Assembly (NCBI GenBank): GCA_013368445.1
Contig: JAACJO010000007.1
Coordinates: 248,001-312,000, forward strand
DNA length: 64,000 nt
Origin: Leucocoprinus leucothites
Lineage: Eukaryota; Basidiomycota; Agaricomycetes; Agaricales; Agaricaceae
Reading direction: 5' to 3'
The translations under genes and the position numbers were made by a program. The notes beneath the pieces were generated by a model that did not search any database, was not told the DNA's origin, and was given only the letters and a program-made list of their open reading frames with translations. This document shows positions 1 through 12,456 of this stretch, piece by piece; within the stretch, counting starts at the first letter, position 1; every line of letters starts with the position of its first letter.

Positions 1-1098
1 TCACTCTTCCGGCTGTTCTCTGGTTCGGAGCAATCAGCCTAGCATCGTAAGACATGTATTCCGTTCTGTTTCCAAAACTCTCACACTTGATTTACCCAGC
101 GTAAGCGATGTGACGGGTAAGCCCACTATCACACCCGTACTCATGTTGCAGGGTTGGCTGATCATTCATTTCTAGCCATCTGGAACACTAATGCTTTCTT
201 TGCATACCTCATTTCTATCAAGGTCTTTGGGCTGAAATGGGAAGTTAGAAAGATGGTAGCTGTGGTGCTGGCAACCGCAGGCGTAGCCTTAGTCGTCTAT
301 GGCGGCGTGAGGGTGGAAGATAGAGACAAGTCTGAAGCAGTGCTTGCAGTATCAAACGGACCCTCTGCCCCTGTCGTTGGTAACTTGTTGACCCTAATTG
401 CCTCGTTTGGTTATGGGCTGTATCAAGTTATGTACAAGTTATATGGTGCTCTTCCAGACGACCCGGAAACAAAAGAAGAAGCCGATTATCAGAGCATAGC
501 AGAAGATGAAGAAATTGCTTCTGAGCGGGAGCTATCGCGGTCACGGTCCATCTCTTCTTCGGCACTTGAAGATGAGATGGTTCATCCCCCTCCTTTCGCC
601 TTGCATCCCAATCTCATAACTTCCCTCGTTGGAGTTGCAACCGGTGTCTTACTTTGGGTGTTCTTACCTATTCTTGACTATACTGGTGTTGAGATTTTTC
701 GTCTGCCAGATGACTGGTGGACAGTACTTTCCATCACTGGCATTGCATTGAGCGGCGTTGTATTCAATTCTGGATTGATGGTATGTTCTGGCTATCAGAC
801 GATTACGATTCAAATATTCAAGTTTGATTCGCGATATAGATACTGTTAGGGATGTGGGGCCCTGTTGTTACTTCGGTTGGCAATCTGCTAACTATCGTTC
901 TCGTTCTCATAACTGATGTAAGCCGGCTTGTGATAACTGAGTTCGCTTTAGCTTAACGTTAACTGCTTCTTTACTTGCCAGATCATCTTCGGAAACGGCA
1001 TGGACACTTTGACAATCTGGAGCCTAGTGGGCTGCTCTGCGATTGTTTTCGCATTCGGCGTTCTTGCCTATGACATGTTTACCCACTCTTCTGACTAA
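1..1098 (+). CDS. DMT/EamA-type membrane transporter, C-terminal part (5' truncated by window edge)
   Basis: A multipass membrane protein of the drug/metabolite transporter superfamily (EamA fold, resembling fungal SLC35F-like proteins). The substrate cannot be told from sequence. My exons are 1-46, 100-116, 152-780, 840-917 and 982-1098, which join in frame and end at TAA 1096-1098. Several hydrophobic helices are visible, including WNTNAFFAYLISIKVFGL near 190 and AVVLATAGVALVVYGG near 265. A long acidic, Ser-rich loop (about 450-590) sits between the two helix bundles, and two more hydrophobic segments follow in the last two exons. The intron at 117-151 is only 35 nt, but skipping it restores frame into the conserved segment. 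The start lies outside the window. Family is fairly sure; cellular location is unknown. Confidence 0.75.
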
Positions 1099-2010
1099 TG
1101 ACGAGTCGTTGACGACGTGAGTTACCCTGTAGATCAAGTTGTTACTCCTCCCGTTATTTACTTTATCATGCGCTTGCGCATAATACGATTGATTATTTGC
1201 GCAATTATCCACCCTTGTGTGCCGAGAGGGAGCTAAATTCCCCGCGATCAGTGATCAGATATCCTCCGGGCTCCAATCTCGAGGACGACCGATGCACTTC
1301 CGGTGCATGCGCTCCAAAGTTCCTCTAAGCGAGCTTGATTTGTTCAACCCCGTTTTCCCGGCTGTGCTTCTAGCGCCCATTTAACACTTCAGGCTCAAGT
1401 ACTGCTGCAGGTGAGTTTTACTAGCTTCTTGTGATACATGCTGCCGTGATGCTGGTTATCGGGGTGCTAACCACTCAACCTGATTCCTGGGCTTTCTCTA
1501 TCATGACGATTTTCGGGTGCCATAGCACACTTTCGAGATGTTACATGAACACGCCCGATTGACATTCGGGATACGAGAAGACGAGTGCTGTCTCGGGGTC
1601 TCGTCTAAACGGCTATACTCACATTGGACATGACAGTCCTCGTATTACCATCAAGCCGACGGACGATCGCATCCAGGAGAATAGAAACGGCCGCATTCGT
1701 TGTTCTTCCGAAGTGGAGCTGACGCACTATCGACACGTATGAATACGCCAACGACTTAACGCCTCCCATGAGTTCATGTCAGGCCCCCTCCGGCGGTTTG
1801 AAAACCACACGAAGAGAAGTCTAGCTGCCCAAAGAACCTCTGTCCGGAGTAATACCATTACTACAATGGCGACAATTCGGACCATAAGCTCCAATTCTCT
1901 ACCAACACATTCCTTCCTTCTACAGCACCCTATAAATTCCGCAAGGCGGGGCACCATATCCCTTACACGCCCTTCCTCCTAGTTTTCCAGGGCCTCGGTA
2001 ATCAATAACG
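1099..2010. other. Intergenic region and subtilase promoter
   Basis: This 912-bp stretch separates the transporter stop from the subtilase ATG. Short open frames at 1727-1982 on both strands show no family resemblance or coherent splicing, so I do not call them genes. The last 100 bp hold the subtilase core promoter. Confidence 0.5.
1931..1937 (+). promoter_or_regulatory. TATA-box-like element upstream of the subtilase gene
   Basis: TATAAAT lies 74 nt upstream of the subtilase ATG at 2011, a plausible TATA position if the leader is about 45 nt long. It is the only such match in the 100 bp before the gene. Function is inferred from position. Confidence 0.45.
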
Positions 2011-4022
<2,012 letters not shown>

Positions 4023-4797
4023 GCCGACGGGTTCGGGATTTGTATACCAGCAGTATGTAAAACTATGTTTCGTTTGTAGCATAGTGTCATCATCAACAAT
4101 GGGGAAGTAGAGGAAAATAATAAATACTCTTTTCGCTTCTTGAAGGATCGTGAAATTTCCTTGACTGCGAGGGTCGGAAATTGAGTCTACAGAAGACCGA
4201 GGAGAGTGAAATTGTGAGGAAGGTGGGTTGTGATGACGGGGAATCATTAGATAGCAAACACGGGAAGTACGCAATGAGGAAGCAGAGAGAGAAAAAGAGA
4301 GAAGAGACACTGAAAGTGCTACGTATGTACCCAATAACAAGCAGGAAAAAAAAAGGAGCGAGAGAGAAAGAGTTAGAATTACAAGTTCGGGAACCCGGGA
4401 GTGGACACCGGCACAAACTGATTGCAAAATCATGAAAGACGTGATGACTAGGGGGAGGTTTAAAAGAAGGCCAATGAGTAGTCCAAGGACCACACGGGCG
4501 AGGTAAAAAGGCAAGGTGTAAATCATGGTGGTCCCAGCGTGGACAAATATCAAAACGTGCGTCAGAGTAAAAGCCGAGGTGCTGCCCATGCCTATAACTC
4601 CTATCTCCGGGACCCAAAATGTATGTAACGGAGAGACCGATGGTAAATACCAACGAGCTGCACGGTGTACGGCTTTGCTTCAAGCATTTCCCACAACGGC
4701 AGCCAATATCAGGAAACAATTTATCAGGTAGCCGAAGCCATCAAACTGGGAACATCAAATCAGGTTGTGATCGAGAAGTAAAAGAAAGGAGCGCTCA
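4023..4797. other. Convergent 3' intergenic region with a purine-rich tract
   Basis: This lies between the stops of the subtilase (+) and the phosphatase (-). It contains a GA-rich tract on the plus strand around 4270-4390 and the uncertain hydrophobic minus-strand frame listed separately. Otherwise it is probably 3' untranslated sequence of both genes. Confidence 0.5.
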
Positions 4798-6295
4798 TTA
4801 CCTTTTCCGTTTCGCCTTGGTCATTTCTTTGCGTAAGGCGGCACCATCGAGTGGTTTGAGGAGCTCAAAAGCGCACAAGAGGTCTTCTGAGACACTAAAG
4901 TAAAGTTACTAAGTATAGTAGGGAGAATCCCGTACAAAAATAGACTTACCTCATGCAAGCGCCATAATTGTCGAATTCTACCGTTGACAACGTGTCAATG
5001 ATTTACTCGCGAAGATACCCTGAAGAAAGGGATGACTCACCACCACAATAATTGGGAGCGCTAAATACAGTGACAAGCGTCCGGTCATTCCAGAATTCAT
5101 AACCATCTTCCACGACCATATGTGCGCGACATATGAGATCCATATCGTAGCGGAGAAGGAAATCATTTATGACAGCCTTCCCAAAACAATAACTAACACC
5201 ACGCTCATTGTCTTCCCAATCCAACGCTGTGTCGGAGGGATCCGACCACAAAAGATCGTTCAGGAGGCCGTAGTCAGGGACATCTGTCGGACGTTGTATG
5301 CGTTTGATATCTTCCATCGCATGTAGTGAGGGCGAAAGACCTCCATGGACACAAAAGATCTTTGAGGCGACGATAGCGGCAATGGGAAGGCAGTTGAAGA
5401 CATCAATGAATGTCTTCCATGTCTTGATGTTACACCGTCGTTTGCACTCGTCGTAGAAGCCGTACACTGCCGGGAAAGTGAGTGTGAGAAGAACCACTTG
5501 ACAGAAACAGCTATACATACCTCGTGTGACATTAGCGCATTCATGGTTGCCCCTCAGGAGGAAGAAGTTTTCGGGATACTTGATTTTGTAGCACAGAAGG
5601 AGAAGAATAGTTTCGAGGCTCTGCTTTCCGCGGTCTACATAGTCGCCTAGAAAGAGATAATTGGAAGCGGGTGGGAAGCCGCACATTTCGAACAAGCGTA
5701 TGAGATCCGAATATTGGCCATGCACGTCACCGACGATCTTGACGGGTGGTGAAAGTTCGATGAGGGTGGGCTGGCCGAGGAAGACCTCGCGTGCGGCTTG
5801 ACATATGGCGGTGATCTCTGTGTTCTTGAGGCAGAGAGATTTGGAGACCTTGCCAGTGTAGCCGACGTCGAGGAGACGTTGAATCATATCGTCGACATCG
5901 AACGGCTTGAGCTTCTCTTTCGGTGCATTGGGGTCAGCTTGAGGACCGGTGGAGGAAAGAGAGCCTGGAGCGAAGGGAACGGCGTTGGCGAGGATGGTGG
6001 GTGTTGAAGGGGTGTCGAGGGGCACTGGGCTGGGCTTTGGGGATGGAAGTGGGGAAGAAGAGGAGGCGAGAGAGGAAGACTGGTCTGGTTGAGGAACAGT
6101 GCCCTTGGATGAATAAGGGGAGGGCAGTGACTGTTGGTGATCAACAGAGGTCCCGTTCGCTGGTGGGTGTGAATCTACACCATTAGGAACGACAGAGTCT
6201 GTGAGGTCGTCGTCGGGGGCATCTGGGGAAGAGTCGGGGCGGTTGTCCTTGTCCTTGGCGGGCTTTTTGCCTTTCTTTGAAGGCTGCTGGCCCAT
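4798..6295 (-). CDS. PPZ-type serine/threonine protein phosphatase catalytic subunit
   Basis: A PP1-related metallophosphatase of the fungal PPZ group, which in yeasts acts in salt tolerance, potassium and pH homeostasis and cell integrity. Exons (minus strand): 6295-5521, 5466-5041, 4977-4950 and 4894-4798, together 441 aa. The start MGQQPSKK is a good N-myristoylation site, as in PPZ1. Residues to about 130 form a Ser/Pro-rich disordered extension. The catalytic core carries the metal-binding motifs [20 protein letters not shown] and RGNHECA, and continues to SAPNYCGEFDNYGA. The tail is basic ([10 protein letters not shown]). The core reads closer to PPZ than to GLC7 PP1. At 441 aa it is shorter than the roughly 690-aa S. 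cerevisiae PPZ1, mainly in the N-terminal extension. An in-frame frame upstream of 6295 was rejected because the myristoylation Met fits the family start. Confidence 0.93.
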
Positions 6296-6594
6296 GGGAG
6301 GATTGACGGAGCCTGGTGCAGGGGAATGAGGCCTGGATCTGGAGAGGCGGGAGGCGATTGCGGAAAGAAGGGTGGGCGCCAGCTTGACGGATATACAGGC
6401 GGTGTGGAGTAGAAGAGAGCACAACTTGCCCTTGTTTGGTCCTTGTTTGCTACCTCTCTTCCACGCTTCAACAACATCTAATTCCTTGATAGGCGCTACA
6501 TGACTCAGGCATATCTCTGTATTATCCGCTTATACAACATATTCGACGGATCAACCTAGCATGTATCATACCAATCTCTCTCTCTCCCTCTCTC

Positions 6595-7357
6595 TCAGAA
6601 CTTTCCAAACGACTTGCTTGATGCCTTGTTCTTCGCCACCCGCAGCACATTGAATCGCACAGTCTTTGACAGTGGTCGGCATTGCCCTGCACCCATTCCG
6701 CCGTCAGCTCCTTCCAGAATTCAGTCCACCACTGTCGCCACTTACCAACAGTAACCACGTCACCAAGCTCGACACGGAAGGCAGGCGAGACGTGCGCTGC
6801 AAGGTTCTTGTGCCTCTTCTCGTAACGGTCTGCAGTCACATTACACTGTGTTAATGACAAATCCTCTGTGGTAGCCAGTCACAAGAGCACGCACTGTATT
6901 TCGGGATATAATGGAGGTAGTCGCGGCGGATAATAATCGTGCGGGTCATTTTTGTCGACACAACCTTGCCGGTGAGGATGCGGCCACGAATGGAGACATC
7001 ACCAGTGAAGGGGCACTTCTTGTCTAGATTGTATCAGAGTTAGATGCGTACTAGGAAATTAATCGTGCAGCGTACCGATGTAGGTGCCATTGATCGCCTC
7101 AGAAGGCGTCTTGAACCCAAGACCAACATCCTTGTACCACCGCTTCTGCTTGGTCACAATCTTCTTGCCACCTGCACCAAATACCATCGTCAAGTCTACC
7201 CATCATCTTAATACAAGGCTCGGACGCACCACGGGCCTTGGCATTTTGGAAGAGATGTTGCTTTTGGTATGCCTTTTCGATCTGTTTTTACGACGGTTTC
7301 CGTTAGCGAGTAGTCCTAGGATAACAGAGCAACAATGCGCACTTGAGCGTCAGCCAT
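6595..7357 (-). CDS. RPS11: 40S ribosomal protein S11 (uS17)
   Basis: A structural protein of the small ribosomal subunit that binds 18S rRNA. Six exons on the minus strand: 7357-7343, 7281-7230, 7171-7076, 7023-6895, 6829-6746 and 6686-6595. They give exactly 155 aa, close to the 158 of human uS17. The first coding exon is only 15 nt and encodes MADAQ, a common layout for ribosomal protein genes. Recognisable stretches are [52 protein letters not shown] and [15 protein letters not shown], and the protein ends at KSFGKF. All junctions keep frame. A CT-rich tract at about 6575-6596 sits at the stop codon. The five introns are 52-65 nt, too short to host typical snoRNAs. Confidence 0.97.
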
Positions 7358-7984
7358 TGTGTGGATCTTGAGGGCGTTGACGGCGGCGAGGTCCGAGGCC
7401 TTGGAATGTTTTGGGGATTTATTGATACTTGTTTGGCAAACCCATGAAGCCACTTGTGATGAACTGTATAGTCATACTCGGTACATTCCGAGATCTCAGC
7501 TCGTCTCTACTATCCTTTCGTGAGCTTGTTGGTGAACCATTGAGCGCCAGCTTGACCGTTGGGTACCACTCTATGGTCGTGAATCACCACCATCGCTCTC
7601 TCTCCAACTGGAATATATGAACGGAGAGCTACCAGACCTTTGGTTCTATGTGGTCCAACAAAGCTCTGAGCTTCATCACCCTCGCTTAAGATGAAAAGGA
7701 TGGTTCTCGGTTAACATTCAGCAGTTGAGGGTCCAAGCCTCGTACTACTTGATTGTACGGTGACTTTGGCATCTGGCTGCCAGTCTAGCTATTGCCATGG
7801 AGTGTGGATTCTTGAACGGTTTCAAATGTAATGGCTTAAAGCGTAACTGTGTACTCAATTAACTCATAGTAACGTAGCACCCATAAGGTTACACACGAAT
7901 GAACAGCCAACAAACTACACGATCCAAAAACAGATCAGCTAATCCCTCAAATAATATACCCGAAACGCGACGCGCTGTGTACAC
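7358..7984. other. Divergent promoter region between RPS11 and LIG1
   Basis: This 627-bp region lies between two divergently transcribed start codons. It holds the promoters of a ribosomal protein gene and DNA ligase I. ACGCG repeats close to the ligase end are listed separately. A 63-codon open frame at 7429-7620 has no family resemblance and is not called. Confidence 0.6.
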
Positions 7985-8001
7985 ATGTTTGTCTCACGCG
8001 T
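7965..8001 (+). promoter_or_regulatory. Cluster of MCB-like (ACGCG) elements at the 5' end of LIG1
   Basis: Two overlapping ACGCG cores (7965-7975) and a perfect ACGCGT at 7996-8001 flank the upstream ATG of the DNA ligase gene. In budding and fission yeast, ACGCGT is the site for the MBF factor that drives G1/S transcription, and the yeast ligase CDC9 is a known target. That these sites act the same way here is an inference from position and gene identity. Confidence 0.45.
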
Positions 8002-11000
8002 CCTGCTCGTACGCACATCATCCCATTTGATGGGTCGTCAGCAGACTCTAGGTATAATCCACTCCCTTAACCCCACATTTTTCTCCTAACCTTGACCCAA
8101 ACTACACGTAGGCAAATTCCTTGAAATGCCCCGAGGTGCAAAACCCGCTCCGCCACAACAGTCCAACCTCTTCGAGATGTGGAAGGGAGGTAAACGGAAG
8201 ACTGGTACTGAACCAAAGAAGGAGATCAAGGAAGAACTTATCAAGGTTGAGATTAAGGAGGAGGAAGACAGAAAGATGGACGTGGATAAACCGGGTGAGT
8301 CGCGTGTTTTGAGCGACTATTCGGGCGTCTACTTATTGGAGTATGCGGGTAGGCGAAAGCTCGAAGGAGACAGAGATAGTCAAGAATGGTTTGCATGTTT
8401 ACGCGCGAGCTTGATCTTCTGTTTACCATTATATAGGCCCGTCTGCTGCTAAGAGACGTCGGATAGTCGATTCAGATGATGATGAGCCCTCTTCAAGTAC
8501 GAGCCCGTGCATATCATGAGTGTCATTCACGTCTCAGACCATTCCGTAGGTGTCGCACAAGCTATCAACTCCTCCCTTCCCGGCACATCTCCCCCAGCTT
8601 CAAGAGCCTCTTCACCACACTCTTCCCGCTCCCCAGAACCAAAGCGGAAACGGAAGGGCAAAGCAGTCGCTGCTGCAGAGTCATCTCGTGCCGAGTCAGG
8701 GACTGCTGCAACATCCGACCCCAGTGACGATGACGGGGAAGAAGAGGTGGAAAAGGATGAGCTTGACGAAGATGAAGGTATTACCGCTGTGGAAGGAGCT
8801 GCGGCATCTAAAACGCACGTACTTTGTGTCTATGACTTTTCGTCCTCGTCCTGAATTCTCATGTTTTGTTTAGAGCCGAGGCTGCTCTGTTGCGGATAAA
8901 AGAAGTCGATATACCTGGTGGATGGAAGGTTGGACAGCCGTAAGCCTAGCTCATTCTTTAACTGTGTTGTTCTCTAAGTGTTCCTCAGTGTTCCATACTC
9001 TGCCTTGGCGAAAACATTCTCCCTAATAGAAAGCACGACAAAGCGACTCGAGAAAAATGCGTACCTCACTTCCTTCCTTTTACTCGTCATCCAACGAAGT
9101 GCACAAGACGACTATAAATCACTCCTCCAAACAGTATACCTTTGCATCAACCGGGTATGTCCTATGGATTCATTGACCGAGATACGCCACTGACTCTTGG
9201 GAAGTTATCTCCGGACTATGAAGGCATTGAGCTTGGTATCGGCGAGAGTCTTCTGATTAAAGCCATCGCTGAATCCACTGGTCGTAGTTTGACAGTAATC
9301 AAAGCCGACTTAAAGCGTGAGGGTGACCTTGGTCTTGTGGCAATGGTCAGAACCCAACTGTATATCCTGGAGTGCAACGACTGATTTTTCGTATCAGAAC
9401 TCGAAAAGCAGTCAAAAGACACTATTCAAACCCAAGCCCTTGACACTTCCTTTCGTGTTTTCTCACCTCAAGGAAATCGCGACTACTGCTGGACATTCCG
9501 TACGGCCACCATTCATTCCATATGTGGCAACTCTTAACACTTTGCATAGTCACAAGCAAAGAAAGTCTCCATCATTACAAAACTGCTTGCGGCATGTCAA
9601 GACATCGAAGCAAAGTACATCATTCGCAGTCTCGAGGGGAAATTGCGAATCGGTAATGCCGAGCGCTCGGTGCTGGTAGCTGTCGCGCACGCTATTGTCC
9701 TTGCCGAAAAGGAAAAGGCCAACAAACGATGGTCAAACGAAAAACTCGCTAAACGACTGGAAGAGGCAACTCTGATGATCAAGTCGGTGTATAGGTACGT
9801 ACATAATTGTTTGGGGTTTATGACATACTAAATCTCACCCTCTTTCAGCGAATTACCTACATATGATAAAGTGATACCTGCTCTCCTCGGAGTTGGGGTC
9901 GACCGACTGAAAGAGATATGCAAACTCACGCCGGGGGTACCTCTGAAACCTATGCTTGCAAAACCTACCAAGGCCATTGGCGAGGTCCTGGACAGATTCG
10001 AAAATCAACATTTCACCTGTGAATACAAGTATGACGGCGAGCGGGCACAGGTACACATGTTAGAGAACGGAACCGTTGGCGTGTTCAGTCGGAATTCTGA
10101 AGATATGAGCAAGAAGTACCCTGATCTCGTGGATCAACTTCCCAAGGTGATTTTCATTCTGGCATTGTTTGATTGACCTTTACTAAATATCAGATCGCAG
10201 TGCATCAAGGAAACGACAAAATCGTTTGTCCTCGATGCAGAGGCTGTTGCTATTGACCGGACAACACTCAAACTCATGCCATTCCAAGAACTCAGCAGAC
10301 GAAAGCGCAAAGACGTCAAGATGGAAGATATTCAAGTTCGGGTGTGCCTATTCGCTTTTGACCTGTTGTACTTGAACGGAGAGGTAAGCTGTTGACTGGA
10401 ACCACGCTTATACCATACTGACTTTGAGTACAGCCTCTGCTCCAGAAACCTCTCTCAGAACGAAGAAAACTTCTTCGTGACCACTTCCAACCCATATCTG
10501 GCGAGTTCGACTTTGCCAAGTCATCCGACGCCGAATCCACGGAGCAGATTCAGTCTTTCCTTGAGGACAGTGTCAAGGACGGATGTGAAGGCTTGATGGT
10601 GAAGATGCTCGACAGCGAAGCCAGCTATTACGAGCCAAGCCGACGTAGTGTCAATTGGCTGAAGGTATGCCACATTTTCGACATCACACGATAGGTGGCT
10701 GAAGCATCTATAATTAGCTTAAGAAGGACTATCTGGCTGGTGTAGGCGACTCTCTGGACTTGGTGGTCGTTGGTGGGTACTACGGGAAGGGAAAGCGAAC
10801 CAACGTCTACGGTGCATTCCTTTTGGCATGCTACGATGAAGACTCGGAGACATATCAAACAATATGCAAAATCGGAACTGGATTCAGTGACGAGATGCTT
10901 CAGTCCCACTATAAAGAGCTGAAGCCTCTAGAGCTAGAGAAAGTCCGTGGCGACATCAGTGTTGGTGGCGCCAAACCCGATGTTTGGTTTGAACCCAAGG

Positions 11001-11358
11001 TCGTGTGGGAGGTTCTAACGGCGGATTTGAGCTTGAGTCCTATTTATACCGCCGCTCAAGGAGTGGTAAGCCCCAACTCATAATTCTCTCTCTCTCAAGG
11101 GCGTAAAAAGTGACCGAGCCGCGATAATAGGTTGAGGAGAGGGGCATTTCATTGCGATTCCCTCGGTTCATTAGAGTGCGAGACGACAAGAATGCCGATG
11201 ATGCGACACAGCCTGACCTAGTAAGTCGTCCGATTAAAGCCGTTATAGCAGCCCGTTGATGTGGAATTCACTTCTAGATTGCTGAGATGTATAAGAGGCA
11301 AGCTCTCGCACAGAAAGACAGCAAAAAGAAAGGTGGAGACGATGATAGCTTCTGGTAG
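7985..11358 (+). CDS. LIG1: ATP-dependent DNA ligase I (CDC9/LIG1)
   Basis: Seals nicks between Okazaki fragments and in excision repair. From the ATG at 8126 the protein begins [19 protein letters not shown], where QSNLFEMW (residues 12-19) is a PIP-box-like PCNA-binding motif in the same place as in human LIG1. A basic and acidic disordered region follows. The DNA-binding domain begins near [19 protein letters not shown]. The nucleotidyltransferase motif I is EYKYDGER with the adenylated lysine, followed by [17 protein letters not shown] and the OB domain. The gene ends at DDDSFW, TAG 11356-11358. I read about 16 exons, including a 36-nt exon at 8353-8388, and about 860 aa for the long form. 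Exon 7985-8051 joins in frame to 8112 and adds a basic presequence (see findings). The junction near 8830-8880 is ambiguous. Confidence 0.93.
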
Positions 11359-11448
11359 CGCATATTAAGTATGCTGTAGCGGCGGAATATATATTTGTAT
11401 TTTTAATGAGCACGATTATGACAATATATGGGATAATGATGAAGTGGG

Positions 11449-12073
11449 TCATGCTTTGTTGGATGACTCCTCGCGCGCGGCTTTGATGGCCTTGGTGACC
11501 TCGCCTTCGCTTGTCTTCGTTGGTGGCGGAAGACCGAGTTTCTCCTCGCGACCACCCATGTACCAGTACTTGACGAATCGTGCATCATTTAGAGATTGGG
11601 CCGTGGCGTTTGTCAAGTGACAAGCGAAGAGCAAATAGTTCCGAGGCTGTACTCTCCACGCTATAAATCAAGGCAGATTAAAATCTACTTTCGGACGCCA
11701 AGCAGGTCAAAAACATACCAAAACGCATGAAAACCAGCCTGAGAGGAAGGAATTGAGTCTGTCATGCTAACTATGAGTATGTCAACAAAACGCACGAGTA
11801 ACACGTAAGAGCGGTTGTCATCGTTCCAGAAATCATCTCCTCATCCTTCGACAAGTCTGCGATAGCAGCTAAGGGTAGACCCCAATTAGCGACCTAAGAT
11901 ATTCGGTTATGAGTCGGAAAGCGCATCGTCAATAGAAGCACACGAACAGGGCCCCAGAAATGTGTACCTATAGCCCATTAGCCGAAGTGAAAGTCTCAAT
12001 GAATTATGAGCTTACTGAAGAAGTACTCGCGCGCCGCTGGCGAACGCAGCCATGTGAAGAATGTGGAGGCCAT
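11449..12073 (-). CDS. MPC1: Mitochondrial pyruvate carrier subunit MPC1
   Basis: A subunit of the inner-membrane heterodimer that imports pyruvate into mitochondria. The protein runs from [20 protein letters not shown] through [51 protein letters not shown] and [20 protein letters not shown], to a Lys/Glu-rich tail ending SSNKA. The start ATG is at 12073-12071 and TGA at 11451-11449, giving about 136 aa. Four short introns join in frame. All typical MPC1 features are present: an N-terminal amphipathic segment, the HFWGPVANWG loop and the helix with [10 protein letters not shown]. The tail is about 25 residues longer than the conserved core. It is convergent with DNA ligase I, with only 90 bp between stops. 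Confidence 0.95.
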
Positions 12074-12456
12074 GGAGAAGGAGAAAAGTACTAAGGGTCA
12101 GAAGTTAACCCAGGGAACAGAAAGCACCGAGTGAATTTCAAGATCACGTGTCAGAGAAAGCCTGTAACTAGTTTACGCGTTTTGGAAATGAGTTCAAAGG
12201 CGTCGGGAATTGCTCACTTTATTCCAGTTTCCAGTCGTTCTCGCATCGATATGCCGCCGCTGCGTTTCTATTGATGAGTCGACTTAGAACGCCTGGCCCA
12301 AATTTCTCTGACGCCGCAGAACTTTACCTTCTGTTTGGCAGGCTGTAAAAGGAAGGTTGACGGTGCACGTTGCAAGTTTCCGAGTGGCGATAGTATAAAA
12401 CGCCTCGTGCCCACATAATCTTTGACTCCCTCGATCTCACAAAATACTTACGATCA
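12074..12456. other. Divergent promoter region between MPC1 and the 12457 gene
   Basis: 383 bp between two divergent start codons, with a TATAAAA at 12394-12400 serving the plus-strand gene. I see no open frame or RNA gene in it. Confidence 0.55.
12394..12400 (+). promoter_or_regulatory. TATA box upstream of the 12457 gene
   Basis: TATAAAA lies 63 nt before the ATG at 12457, a normal distance for a TATA box with a short leader. Assigned from sequence match and position only. Confidence 0.5.

Noticed and set aside
6296..6477. Longer N-terminus for the PPZ phosphatase from the upstream open frame
   Set aside because: The Met at 6295 starts MGQQPS, a myristoylation site typical of PPZ, and the extra residues have no PPZ character.
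7429..7620. 63-codon plus-strand frame between RPS11 and LIG1
   Set aside because: Short, unrecognised, and located in a divergent promoter.
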